Shown: positions 48,995-62,380 of the stretch, piece after piece
Layout: each line of letters starts with the position of its first letter
How positions within the stretch are numbered: the stretch's first letter is position 1
Program-made: the position numbers and the translations under genes
Notes under the pieces: model-generated
Told to the model about the DNA's origin: nothing
What the model saw: the letters and a program-made list of their open reading frames with translations, nothing else
The model's database searches: none
Assembly: GCA_013397435.1 (NCBI GenBank)
Contig: VZRG01000747.1
Coordinates: 62,001-126,000 of the forward strand
DNA: 64,000 nucleotides
Reading direction: 5' to 3'
Source of the DNA: Erythrocercus mccallii
Lineage: Eukaryota; Chordata; Aves; Passeriformes; Dicruridae

Positions 48995-49340
48995 TTAGCC
49001 ACAGGGACTTGAAAGAAGGCAAACAGGCATCATTAAGAACTCCACTTTGAGAAAAGGGATCCTCTTTAAGGACTGGAATACTGCTTCAAGATGTCCCCTG
49101 GGCCTTCTTGTCTCCAGGCTGAATAACCCCAACTCCCTTGGCCTGTCTTCATAGGAGAGGTGCTCCAGTCCTCTGATCATCTTGGTGGCCTTCTCTGGAC
49201 TTGCTTCACCATGTCCATGTCTTTCTTGTGATGAGGCCTCCAGAGCTGGATGCAATACTCCAGGTAGGGTCTCACAAGAGTAGAGTAGAGGGGTAGAATG
49301 AACTCCCTTTACCTCTGGTCACCGTTCTTTTGGTACTGCC
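48995..49340 (-). mobile_element. CR1 LINE fragment, ORF2 end / 3' UTR start
   Basis: On the minus strand it reads in CR1 order: 'tctactcttgtgagacccta' then 'tggagtattgcatccagctc', 'gtccagagaaggccaccaag', 'gagttggggttattcagcct' and 'ggagacaagaaggcccaggg'. The true CR1 3' terminus is missing at 48995. The minus frame 48995-49255 (86 codons) is the remains of this repeat, not a gene. It is adjacent to, and in line with, a CR1 5' leader fragment at 49420-50085. Confidence 0.85.
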
Positions 49341-49419
49341 CGGGATATGGATGCATATCAACAAGTCCCATAAATATGTGCACCTTCAGGTTCCTTAAAT
49401 AGTCTCAAATTTGATGTTT

Positions 49420-49521
49420 TTCTAAGTTCTTCAGTTTCCCAGGCCTTGCCTTTATCATCTGCAACTTGAATTTTGTGACTGGATCACTTGCTGGAGAAGA
49501 CTGAGGAAAAGATTTCTTTAA

Positions 49522-49577
<56 letters not shown>

Positions 49578-50085
49578 ATCTATCTATCATCTCTTCTCTG
49601 TGTCCCAAGTATCCAGGTTTGTTATTTCTTTCTAGAGACAGCCTATGTTTCCCCTAGTCATTCTTTTATTATCAGCAGATTTTCTTGTGGCCCTTCACAA
49701 CTTTAGCAAAATTTATTTCATTTTGGGCAATGGCCTTCCTAACCTGACTTTTGGATTCTCAGAAAATTACTTTGCATCCCTTCCAGGCTACCAGACCTTG
49801 CTTCTATCCTCTGTAGGCTTCCTTTTTGTGTTTGAATTTGTCCAGTAGCACCTTGTTTCTCCATGCAGACCTCTTAGCATTTTTGCATGATTTACACTTT
49901 GTTGGGATGCATCACTCTTAACCTTGGAGAAGGTACTCTTTGACTATTAATCAGCTTTCTTGGGCTTCTCTTTCGTCCAGGGCTTTATCCCTGAGGAAGC
50001 AAAAGTCTGCCCTCATGAAGTCCAGTGAGCTTGTTGTACACTCCCCTTGCTGCACTAAGAATCCTGAAGATGTGTGCCTATAATC
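49420..50085 (-). mobile_element. CR1 LINE fragment, 5' leader / ORF1 region
   Basis: On the + strand the text follows the CR1 leader read backwards: 'ctgaggaaaagatttcttta' at 49501-49519, 'gcagattttcttgtggccct' (49675-49694), 'ctccatgcagacctcttagc' (49859-49878), and 'aaaagtctgccctcatgaag' followed by 'tccag' (50001-50025). This section lies far upstream of the 3' UTR in a full CR1, so together with 48995-49340 it points to one copy with a large internal deletion. An (ATCT)n array is embedded at 49521-49592. No open frame survives. Confidence 0.65.
49521..49592 (+). repeat. Microsatellite (TATC)n inside the CR1 leader
   Basis: About 15 TATC units with a single TATCATC slip, repeated near the 3' side. 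The 72-codon frame over it (a serine/isoleucine/tyrosine/leucine repeat) is an artefact. Confidence 0.95.
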
Positions 50086-52063
50086 TGTCTATAATCTGCC
50101 AATTTTTTTTGTGTTTCCATGATCATTCATTTGTTAGTATTAAACAATTCTATTGTAGTGTTACTTTTTCACAGTTGTGTAGAACTGAGGATTCTAAAAA
50201 AAGAAAAAAAGAAGAATTTTGTCACAAAAGGTCTAGAATTTCAAATCTATTAAGCTGCATCCATGGCCACAAGTAATTAATTTAGTTGTTTCTAATCTAA
50301 GTAAAAATAACAAAGTTAGAACCACTAAAAACAACATTCAATTTGTCTCTTTCTCACTGGATAAAGACTAAATACTCCATATGTCAAATTTCAATGTATA
50401 ATATTTTGAAAATCAGATTTTGCATTATCTGAAATAGGAGTTTTAATTAAACAAATTTTCAGACTGTGATATTCAGTACAGATTAACAGTTTGTTTTCCG
50501 CTTGTACTCTTTGTTTTAGAGCCAATTGTCTTAGCTATTTTATTTTCAGCGCCACATCACTTTCTCAAGACATCTAAGGATGTACTTGTTACTACCCTCT
50601 ACCTTTACTGAACTTGCATATTCTTTGCTTTGCTTTCCTGAAGGAGATAGCTGTGTAAATTTTGGAAGAAACTGAAGGCTTTTACTGATAGTCTTGCTAC
50701 AGTAAATGAAAATTTGCAATTCCAAAAGTACTCCGCATAATTTTTTGTTTGTATGAATCACAAGAAGGGAGAACTACACACTGGTAAATTGGAAGACAAC
50801 AATTAGCTTGAAAGCAAATATGCATTTTATACATGCAAGTCATAGAAATCACATAATAAGATCAATCATGCAATTTATGTACACATCTCAGAGATTTAAG
50901 CTGTGCACTTTCAAAACAGCCCTGATGTTCGCCTTTGCAAATGGAATTCAATATTCTGCCCTAGGCCTAGGCTGAGAATCATTGCCTAGAGGAACAGATT
51001 TAAAGGTCTGTTTTTAACTTTAATTGTACCAAAGCAAGCTGTCCCGTATCTTTCCAGGCTCTGACTGGTGTGACAGTCAGAGCTGGTGCTAATCTTATTG
51101 TTAATGTCAAAGACCAAGCATGACGGCAGCAGACAAGATAGGCTCTAGTGAATGACAGAGTAATCAGACTGGAATAAAAGTAGTTCATCCATAAAGAATC
51201 AGGCTGTGGGAAATCAGTATCAGCATGTCCACATGTTTACTTCTTTTTTTTCATTCTGATGGCAGTTAGATTGTTTAACAGCATATTTCTTTGACAAAGA
51301 GTGTTTGAAATTTATGTTATTCTAAGACTGTAAACCTAAAGGGATACAAATCATTAGGTCTGCCTGTATTATCAGTACTGAGCATTTTAAGATATAGTGA
51401 ACATTCTTATGTGAAAATAATTCCAGATATAATTTAAAAATTGTTTATAATGAATGTCCCCAGTCCTGCAAAATGTCTTTTTTAGTCTTCATTCCCTGTC
51501 ATAGTAGGTCATCATACATCTTTGATAGTCAAATTCTTTAAAAAAAGAAAAAGGAAAATAATTTGAGAATTGTTTCTAAAGCAGTTGAACTATGAAACAC
51601 TAATCAAGTTACAACCTTTGTGAGTTCATAATTAAATGGAATAATAAGAGATATGGGCCCATAGCCCTGAACACAAGTGCAGTAGAAAGGATTTGCACTT
51701 AAATGTGCAGTTAAACTTCTAACACTTTTTGTTGGATAGACTTAAAATTTCTAGCTTCTGTCCCTAGCTCTTGAATGGATTCTCAAAGATTTTAAATATA
51801 AATAATTTACAAAGATTATTTGCAAAACACATCAAGTTTACAGGCAATCTGGGTATTTAAGCTTTTGAAGGGAGAGGACGACACAAAGCTTTTTGCTTAT
51901 GGATGATGCATTAAGTTAGCTGGTGATAATCAGAACAATGAAAAAGGATCTGAGAATTCTGTTTAATTCACATGTTTATAAGTAGCCCTGTGGTGGTTGA
52001 TTTTTGCTTGTTTTTTAATAACACATAATAACACTACTTTTCTTGTTATGTGACACATTACAA

Positions 52064-52090
52064 GAAAATAAATAAATAAAATAAAATAAG
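52064..52090 (+). repeat. A-rich (AAAT)n simple repeat
   Basis: A run of AAAT and AAAAT units, possibly the decayed tail of an unidentified retroposed sequence. Confidence 0.8.
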
Positions 52091-54904
52091 AGCTCATTCC
52101 TCTTTGGGAAAATGAAGAGATGAATGTGTTTGTTCTAATGAATGTTAAAATATTTTGTTTAGCATACAGCTAGTTCAAAACTTTGAATGATTATATTTTT
52201 CATGGGGTTTGATATCATAAAGCACTGTGTAACACAATTTAACATAGACACCATGCCAGGCAAGTTTATTAACCAATTTTTGATTGGTTTTAGTTCATGC
52301 AACTACCACTGTTTCATGATAATCAAGCTTCAATCCAAAGAAATGTAGTTACTGTTGTGTTTTCAGTGTGGGCTTCAGCAATATCGACAAACAATTTTGG
52401 GCAGATGTTCTCTTTATACAAACAGGTTTGTCTGATGATAGAACAGAAGTGAAAGCAGAATTTTGGTCTCCAATTTCCACCCTGACCCTATGACAGTGCA
52501 CCAAGCTCTGTGACAACTGCATTACAGTAATAGCACTGATACTCTCTGACTATGAAAGCCTTGCAATGTTCCCTTTTTGATACATAAAGAGAGGATACTG
52601 TCTCCCTCTATTTTTCTGCATGCCTGGCAATGACTAATGTGATTCTACCTCAATGGGACATTTTGTTCTAGAGTCTTATTTTAAATGAGAAAGAGGGGGA
52701 GAATAATGCCAAGTTAAGGCCATCAGAATTCTTGCTGATGTACAGATCTCTTTAAATAAGATTCAAGAATGCCTTTGGAGTGCCACAGTATGACCTTTAT
52801 TCAATTTTCAGACTGACTTGTTACAAAGCTTTAGAGGCTCTCTGCCAATTCTGGTTTTCTGGCAAGATCTAGTTTTGCTTTCTTTTATCTGCACAGTAGT
52901 ATTCTCTTTCCATGAGACAAGCTTTTAAATCTTGGTGCTGTTGGCAACAACAATGAAATCTAAGAGTTATGTATTTCTAAGCAAACACAAACTTACAAAT
53001 CAAATTAATTTTATTTAATGTTTTGGTTCAGGAAGGTCAGATTTTAGATTTTGAGTACAATGTAAGTACAAAATTCTCAGTCTGTGAAATAGAGGTCCAA
53101 CATTTAACACCACTCCTTAAATCTTATATTTGCCGTTGGGTTAGACATTTTAGTACACCAGATGTTTTCTCACAGCTGTCTATACTACTCTTATTTTCAA
53201 TTTCCAAAATCTTTGCTTGTATGTCAACAGCCAACAATAAATATATTTCATAGAACTCAAGTCATGCAAAGTGTTCCAACCAATGAAATAATCTCCAACT
53301 AAATTTTGTGTGAAAGTGCTGATTAGTAATAATAAGTTTTGAGATTTTTGTATTTGGACTTCAAATGAGATAATTAACCAGCTGCTGGCAAAATAATGGC
53401 TGATCCAATGCTAATCCAAACATATTTGAACTGTAACAGAACAGGTGTTCATTTATAATAATCAATTTTCTCAGTATTTACAGGTGAATAAATACTAAAT
53501 GCCTAAAAGCAATATAGTAAAGGTTAGATCTCAAATGTAGACAATTAGAAGAACATAATCCAAGCATAAGTAATAGCTAAAAATCCAAGTGCTTCATTAC
53601 ATGATTCACCCAAGTGAACCTTTTCACCTAGAAAGGTTGTGCATAGTCTTGTGGATTTCAGTGTACATAATTTACCTACTGTTAATTTTCAGGTGATGTT
53701 GCACATTCAGGAAACATTTTAGCTCTCAAAAATACAATAATTTCCAGCTACAATCTCCCAAAAAAAATCCATGCTCTTAAACTGAAAAGGGTAAATTTTA
53801 TTTTATTTTTTGCATTGGCAAGTAAAGCTCAGTATGGAATAGGATTCTAGAATTAAAGGATAGAAGGACCTGCTTTCAGAAGACATTGAAAATTGGACTT
53901 TTAATTTCAGGAAAAGTCACAAACGAAATATACATAAGAAAGGAAAGAAATGAAAGAAAGAAGCAGGATATGGAGCAGAACATAAAATATTTCTGGTTAT
54001 GTGAATAAATTTTGAGATACAATGCTTAACATGGAGGATGAATGAAGGTTAAATTTTACATAGGTTCAGTTTAGCATAGCTGCTCAGGCATACATGGCCT
54101 GCTTTAAAATACACTATCTATACAGTAATAAGGATTCTTGGATCTTTTGTTTGCTCAATATTTAATGAGTATCTTTTTTGTACATTTACAGGGTTATAAT
54201 CAACAGCTAAGGAATAGAAATATCAAATTCATATTACTGGACCAAGATGATCCTGTCTGAGATGTATCCATTAATGCAGTGAACAAACACATTTTAATGA
54301 GGAAGCTGATAATCGGTGTTAGTTTTTATGAGCATCTGCGTAGTCTTTCAAATACAATCATCCCACTACCTGGCGGAGTCAGGCTATTTGATTACTTTAT
54401 TTAATTTCAGTATCAAATGGTCAATTTATAGAAGGATTTCTCTATTTGAATCTGTTTGAAATGGCTATTATTCATTAATTAACTTCAACTGCATGTAATC
54501 AACTTTGTAAAAAAAAAAAGTAGTTCAAAAGAACAGATTTAACGATAAATACTCAAAATCTAAAATAAATGGCATCTGGGAAGCAGATTTAATTTCTGTA
54601 CTTCAAAATGTGCCATATTGTAATTACAAAGATTTAGGTAAATTTAACTACTTTATGTAAATTCAATAAGGCAAATCCAATTGTGCTTCATTTGTTTTAA
54701 GTTAATTATGCTATGTAATATGTTTCTTTCAGTTTGCAGGCAGCACTGGCAGTACCCAAGCTGTTTATGAAAGTTTAAATTAAATTTTTGGATGTACTCA
54801 AGATACAAAGTAGAAAAAAAAAAAGATGTTAACAAAAGATTTACTAAAATGAACTGAGCCTTATAGTTTCTTCCTTCTTTTCTTTAAGGCAGCTGCATGA
54901 GATC

Positions 54905-54940
<36 letters not shown>

Positions 54941-54942
54941 TT
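54905..54942 (+). repeat. (TA)n microsatellite with CACACA tail
   Basis: About 13 TA units followed by cacacatata. Confidence 0.95.
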
Positions 54943-57900
54943 TTAACTAATAGTATCCTTTAAACATTCCATTTTTCAATGTTTCACTCAAGAATGAGAA
55001 AGCAGAGTTTAGATAACAAACACAATAGGAGCAATATTTATACCTGATATATATGTTAACTAATAGTCTGGACTAATTTTTTGTTTCCAATACCATGTCA
55101 TGTATTTGATGTCATTGTAAGAAACAAGAAAAGAAACACTTCTTGCTCTAAGACTTTTGGGCTCACTGGATGAGAAAACATATTTTTAAATTTTATTTTG
55201 GAGAAAATGGAAGTAATTTGCTATAATACAAGTGTTCAACACTGAAAATTATAACTTTTCAAATATGCATACCTCTTCCAGAATAACCTTGATAAGCCTC
55301 ACAAAAACATAACATTTATTGATTTTTTTCAAAAAAATTAATGTCTTTAATATTACTCAAAGTATTTCAAACAATCCTTAAGAATTCTTGCAAAATAGCA
55401 CATTCTCTACTGGATAACACTCTGTCAACCACAAATTATTTTCTTTATAATAAAAATGTATATTCAAGATATAACCTTTATTATTTGTGTTCACAAATGT
55501 TAAATTACTTTAGAGTAATTCCATCCTTGACTTGGACAGAAGTGTAGAAATATAAAAAGATTTCCCCTTCTGGTTCTCTAAATTAATTTACAGATCCTAG
55601 AAACCCTGAAGAAAATTATTTTGTTAAAATGAACAGTACACATCTCCAGGGCTTGAATTCAGTATGTACTCATTTGACTTCTACAAGAAAATACCTCAAA
55701 TTTGCAATGTGTTGGAAAGGTGAGAAAATGAAAGCTTTTAGCTGAAGAGAGGATAGATGTCACAGGATAATATCTGCTTTAGATTTGTATGTTAGTGTTT
55801 TGATTGTTTCTTTGATTATGAAGAAGCAAGCAGCATGACTTTAAAAATCCCTTTACGTAGATACGTTGTGAAAACTTAATAGTATCACAAATAATTTGTA
55901 AACCTGGTGCTTCAAAGGGTTACATCAGCTTCTGGTGCATTCAAAATGTGTTAGAGTACCTTGGTCTGCACTCCAAATTGTTTTTCTTTAGCTTTATCAC
56001 AACAAATAGCCACATTATAATGTGATGGGTAACAAAGAGTTTAAGTTACATACTTAATAAATATGGCTGTAGAAAATTAAAAGACCAAAATGAAAGAATG
56101 ACTTTTACTGCTATTTCCTCATGACAGAAATCCATCCTTTCCCTTTGAAAATCCTGACCTCCTGACTAGCTCACATAGGCAGAGGAATTACACAGAATTG
56201 TTCACTCAGACTTGCATCTTGCTTTAAGTAATATCTTCATTTGAAGTACTCCGGGATGTTCAGCCTTATGCATCTGAAACATGTTATAGAGGTGTGTGAC
56301 AGGAAATTTAGGTGGCATTGTCACAAGAAAAACTCAAAGGACACTAGACAGTAACTCATGTACAGCTGAATTGAAATGTAGAAATGGGATTCAGCTTGAG
56401 ATTCAAACACCTATAAACATAAATTGTAATTTTAGACCCTTCTTGATGTCTGAAATATTGCAAATATCTGCCCAGGTTTGACACAACACTGCAGAGCAAC
56501 ATTTGTGTCATAGCTGCATCAGCATTTTCTAAACAGGTGAGATATTCCAGGACATTTAAAAACCACACTAAATGTCTAATGTTCAGGCAACTGACACTTC
56601 TAGTTGATACATTCACTCTAGAGAGCAATTCAGTTCACCAAATGTAGATATCTGTTCTACGCCTGGAAATTGTTAACTGTGTTGAATGGATGATTTTTGG
56701 CTAGGGTGAGTTTGAACACTCAGCTGTTACATAGATTCTTATAATGATGGGTATATAAATTTAGCTATCTGAATCACTGGGCTTCAGGCCTACTCTAAAT
56801 ATTTTTTTTGGATTCATATCCATTTTTATTTTGTCAAGTTTAAAATCCATTACTTTTCCCACTGCCTGTCATTTACAATATTTTTTCACTATCATCAGTC
56901 TCTACTTTCTCCCTGCAAAAAAGACTGGGACCTAGTAAACTGCCTTTGTAATCCGTAGGAGCAGTTCAGGAAAGAAATATGGAGTGCAGCCCAGGCTGAA
57001 TCACATGTAATCAGAGGAGCCAGAAGCTTCGGTCCTTGCCCAACAGAAAAACTGGAAACATCATTTCTCCTTGCCTGATTGAGACTTTCATGGAAATCTT
57101 TCTCTTGACCAGGTCAGGATCATTCACATATGGCAAATTTTACTCATTTTCCATCCCTCAGGAAATCAAAAAGAAGTTGAAGAATTTTCCTCTAGGACTT
57201 CCAAATTTAAATACAGTGAAAATGTCTGTCTTAATTCCCCATTCACCTTACAAGACAGACCAGGTCCCCAGTAATTAAAATTACTTTGAAACTTCCTTGG
57301 GAATCTGTCCCTTTCAACAGCGCAACACTGTGAACTGTGCTAAAAATCTAGAGGCTCTTCAATCTGTTCTTGAGGGTCAGAGAACTTTTAGTTTGTGAGT
57401 TTCAGGGTACATGAAAATCTTCAACTGTATTCGGCCATTAAAAATAATAAAATAAACTTCGTCAAGAAATTTATGAACATTGGAAAATACAAGGAATAAA
57501 ACTCCAAAATTAAGAGTAAAAATCAATTCAAAAGAGTTAAACTCTTCTGTTATTTGGGGGAGGTGGCATGTATTTTCTACAGTTATCTGGTTTTTGCCAA
57601 GTACATCACAAATGCTTTCTTTTCATTCTTGATCTCCTGAATGGTTTTATTCTTCCATGATATATAAATATCTCTGTCTTCTTTCAACAAATAGCAGTCT
57701 AGCATTTTCAGTGACAGATTGGGGAAATTTTTTCTCAAAGGTAGAATTTGGTAGTCTTATGATGTTTCAGCTTTAAAATCTTATCATTAGAAAAGGATAC
57801 AAATATTTTTTTGTGAATTGCAAGGTTTATGTGTAACATAAATAAGTATACTTAGAGAACCGCAGTTCTATCATGCTTGAAAAACTGAGAGCCTTGGCCA

Positions 57901-60492
57901 TCAGATACAGAAGGAAATAAAGCTTTTCCAAAAGGAGTCCCAGGTTTATTTTTCCCTTTCTTGCTATTCTTAACATACATGTAATAGTTAGTATTGGATA
58001 GATATTACAGTGAAACAAACAAACAACATATAGGATGAGACATTGTACTTATACAAAGGCCCCCATGAGATCAATACTCACAAACATTTGCACATATCCA
58101 TAGGAAATAACAGAAAAACTCATGATAATGAAAACAAGCACAAATACAGTATTTTCAGGGAATTAACATTATTCCTTGTGCTATTTATGCTCACTCTATA
58201 CCTTTATAATTCCTTGAACACTGAGTATTGGAAGAAGAGAAACAGGAAACATTGTGAGGAGAGAGAACACTTTAACATTGAGATGGCCATTGCTTGTCAA
58301 TCAAAGATGTTTTAAAGTTCCACAAGTTCTCCTCAGCTCTTTCCTCATGACAAGACAGAAAAATTTCTATAGATACAAAGACATTTAAAGTAGTAAAGGT
58401 GAAAGATAAAAAATTTACAATATTTAATTATAATACAGAACACTGAAGAAAACACCATAATACCAATTTAAATATTCCTACCACAGCTCTGTATTAAACA
58501 ATTGTGCATTTTTTGTCCTCATATCTCAAGGAAATTTTGAAAGGACTATGTAAGATTCTTGGAAAAGTAACAAAAAAAAAAGTAACAAAACCACAAGACT
58601 ATGGAAAAAAATGTTTTTGTATAAAGAGCAACTGACATATGGAGACACCTAAATCTAGAAAATGCAAGAGGGAAATTGTAAGGGTTTATAAAAACTTATG
58701 TAACATCAAAAAAAGTGAACTAGGAACTAATCACTTATTTTGAACTGTATGAAAACCACTGTTCATGAAGTAGAGGAAGAATAAATTGTTTCAAAACAGC
58801 CTAAGGGTGGTTGTTCCTCTTGCATTGCTAGGACTGTGGAGTATATTACCACAGAAACTTCTGACAGAAGCTTACACAAAAGTTAAAGCAATTAAAAAAA
58901 TTCACAGAGGAATAATTGCTTAAAAAGAGTCTGAGCTTCTGTCTAAATCCATTGAATTCAAATTCTACTTTTCTTTTTTAACCTTGTGTTCCTAAAAAAC
59001 TAAAAGAAGACACAGAAATATGAACACAGAAGTATTGACATTGTGTCTAAGTTTTCATGTATGGTCATTGAATAATTTTGCACAGACTCTTTACTTAGAT
59101 TAGGATTCATTCTGATGTGAATCAAGGTTAAACGTTTAAGGTCATTTTGGTCTTCTTCTATAGAGTAGCTTGATGCTGAGACATTATCATTATTTATGAT
59201 GTGTGGTTTTAACATGTTTGCTAATATTTTATGGATGTCAGATTTGGGATCAGCTTTTGTGAAAAGATGAAAATTCCCTTATGCAATGGGTATTAATTAA
59301 GTTTTCTATGATTTACTAATAAAAAATGCTAAAAACTCCTAAAAATAATGATATCTTAGACTGTACACTTATAATAGGCATAAAAATTTTATCTTAATCT
59401 CCTTATATCTCAGTTCTTTGTTATAAAATTTGAACTTCCTAGGATTATTTAAATTAGGAATTTATATTATGTTTTATTTTTTTTCTCCTGACCTTCTTAT
59501 TTTGTATTCAGAACTACTTTAATAGTTTCTAATCATTAAAATGGTCAGCTGTGAATAAGGCAGGTAAAAAGAAAAAAAAAAGACAGTAAATTACTGACTT
59601 GTTCAATACCTAAGTGTTGTCTATTTCCTTTCTGCTGACTATGAATAAATGTAACAATACAGATGACACAAATAACAACAAAATATAACATGTTTGCACA
59701 AGGAGATTAAGTGAAAACTACATAAAGAACTGTCATGATGGTGTTTTATAAATACCAGTGCTTAGTTTGCAGTATTCTGTTCTGTTCATTTTTTCTTCTC
59801 TATTGCAATGTGTTCATGTGTATGCGTGCATGTGCAAATAAAATATATATGATTCTAAGAATACTTCTTAAAATTTGCTATTCTGACAGATGCATGAAAG
59901 GGCAAGACTTAGACCTTTTTTGCTCAGTGTAGTGTCACAGATTTTGCCATGTGTAAAAAGCAATTTTTATTTTCCAAAACAGCTGTTCACAGACTGGAAA
60001 TATATTGGAGATTACATAGTGAGGAGAGCAAAGGCTAAAGAAAGCAAACAGTAATTTTGATTTGACTCTTTAACCACATGGAGGTGATTCATGCACTAAA
60101 GTTTAAGTTGGATAAGGAGTTAACTCGTGTCTCATAAAAGTAATCTGAAAAAGGTCTCTAAATCTGCTATTTTTTTAGCAAATATTCTTTAATTATGTCT
60201 GTTCCTCAGTTCTGTATAAGTAGCACTTTAAGATAGTTGTTTTTACCTCTGGGTGATCAAAAGAACTTAGAAGCAAGGCTTATTTATTTTTCATGCCTTT
60301 ATTTTTTTATCTGTCTACATTTATTTATTAGAAAGCTTTTTGATTTAATCTCTACTCCTTTGTCAGTTTCACTTAAATTAATCCAGAATTTTTGATTTTG
60401 TAAGCAGCTGTCTGTCTTTTCTGTTTATGATATGTAAAACATATCCAGATAACCTACACATTCAATCTATCTCCTGTTCTTTCCCTTTTTAG

Positions 60493-60603
60493 GATAGCAC
60501 GAAGATGGAGAGCTGCCCTATACACTCTGATTGCTGTTTACAGGAAAGAATCCCAATCCAGACAGGAACTGAGGTTTCTTCTAGCAATAGGGGTAGGAAC
60601 CAG
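60493..60603 (+). other. Candidate exon (weak)
   Basis: A strong splice acceptor (pyrimidine run then TAG at 60472-60492) is followed by 111 bases, divisible by three, ending CAG before GTTATA at 60604. Two of the three + strand frames stay open throughout; one of them encodes 37 residues and contains a Met at codon 5. I do not recognise either translation as a known protein. A second possible donor lies at 60593. The G+C is higher than in the flanks. No neighbouring exon was found, so this may be chance. Confidence 0.2.
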
Positions 60604-62250
60604 GTTATATCACACACAAAAAAAAGACCAAGCTAACAGCTAAATGTAATCAGAAAAAAGCTATACTCTCCACTTAGTGGAAAGCATATGCATATCTTGG
60701 CCTGAGTGCTGAAGAGTTGCAATATACAGCATTTATTAACAACTGGTCTCATGTAAGATGCAAGGAATAAAAACCACATTACAGTGGGGTAAGCTTGTTG
60801 AATACATTTCATCTTTTGCCAGAAGAAAACAGAGTGAATAACTGTTACCCAGATTCTTCATTTGTAAAAACAGTTCTCTAATTCTGCTTACAGGAGACAC
60901 TTATCAAATTTTGTCATTGAGAGCAGTAAAATACCAATAGTGAAAGTCCATAATTATTAAAAGTTTTTGTGCGGAATTAGAGGCACAGGGAAAAACTAGA
61001 TTTGACTTCAGGTTATTAAAGATACTGGTAACAATTTACTACGCTGAAAAAGTGTAGAAGAGAGAGAGGAGAGCACTCATACAGATACAGAATTCTGTAT
61101 TCTTCAGATTCGTCCTTGATAAACATTTATAAACATGTGTGAAATGAACAAAAATAATTGGAAGAGAAACATGTATGCCTCATGCTGACAAAAAATATGT
61201 TTGTGCCTAATAGATTGGAGAAATTGTTTGAGAATTGTTTATTCTTATGGAATGATTGCCCTGTGCAGGGCTGCCAAGGACAGTTTCAGCTTGAATGACT
61301 ATTTAAATAACGACATTCACTTAAGTTACAATGACTTAACTTTTAAAGTAGACATCACTTCAAAATAAGAGGTGCAGAGGCTTTTTGTGTTGGTCTCCTT
61401 TTTTTTTCCCTTCCAACTGAATGAAGAAAAGAAAAGTGGTATTAAAAATGGAATATGAAAGACACACAGTCTTCCATGAAAGTGTGTTCTATGGGACCAA
61501 GATTTCTCATATTGAAAAATAAAAGATTGTCTCTTAGTGTATCTATATTTTTACTTAGTTGCAAAAACATTCAACTTGTTCCTCCTTACAGACAGAACAT
61601 TATGTAAGTGATAGGTTTTTTACTCTGTGAAAAAAAAAAGATTGTGATTCTACGTTTTGGACAATAATAGCATTTTCAAATTCTGTAAGCAATTGTTTGT
61701 ATTGAGGGACACATGGTTTTCTTCTGAATGTACTGGTTATTTGTGCTCCTATGCTTTACTGAATTATTGTGTTTGATGAAGTAAACACAAAATCTGTATT
61801 GCTCAGTGTGACTCTCAGACAATCTAACAGAAAAGTTCTGGTAGATCAAGCATGCACCAAAGAAATGCACCACATCAGAAACACTTTTAACAACACTATA
61901 TTTAAAGATGGAATTTTCTAGAGTTAAGGCTCACACATTTCCATAGAAGCGGATCAAAAAGCTCTACTAAATATGCCTGTTCAGGAAAAAAGCCAATACA
62001 AATTATTAAGGTATTGCAGTTATGAAAGACAATAGTTAACATACAACTTCTTTCTCTACCTATGTAAGCAGTAGAGTTGAAAAAGAAAATATATACGAAC
62101 ATATAAGTTTTCGAGAGTGTATTCCTTATTCAGTGTGACTCTTCAGTAATATAAGGATGATGGAGTAAATGTGATGTTAGAATATGAGGTTCTCCTTGGC
62201 AATTCCAAATTCCAAGAAAAAGTAAAGATTACGCGTGCAGTAGAATATTT
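60604..62250. other. Unique AT-rich DNA, no gene seen
   Basis: Nothing recognised. Frames on the minus strand at 61676-61873 and 61902-62102 are short and lack context. Confidence 0.5.
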
Positions 62251-62380
62251 CCTGGGTTTGTGGGTTTTTTATTTGTTTTGGGTTTTTTTGTGGTTTTTGT
62301 TTTTGGTTGGTTTGGGTTTGGTATGGGTTTTTGTTTGTTTGTTTGTTTGTTTGTTTGTGTTTGGTTTTGTTAGTTTTTTT
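62251..62380 (+). repeat. G/T-rich tract with (TTTG)n array
   Basis: T runs broken by at least five GGG runs, then seven GTTT units at about 62332-62358. The 98-codon frame 62171-62467 passes through it and its repetitive Phe/Val/Leu stretch is an artefact. Confidence 0.85.

Larger units (their letters stand above)
50086..60492. other. Long unique AT-rich stretch, no gene seen
   Basis: About 10 kb with no recognised LTR or CR1 copy. Simple repeats at 52064-52090 and 54905-54942 are listed separately. Open frames reach 92 codons at most and have no context. An old, unrecognised repeat may be hidden in it. Confidence 0.5.

Noticed and set aside
49488..49706. Repeating Ser-Ile-Tyr-Leu peptide frame (also at 63309-63530 on the minus strand)
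   Set aside because: Translation of TATC/GATA microsatellites.
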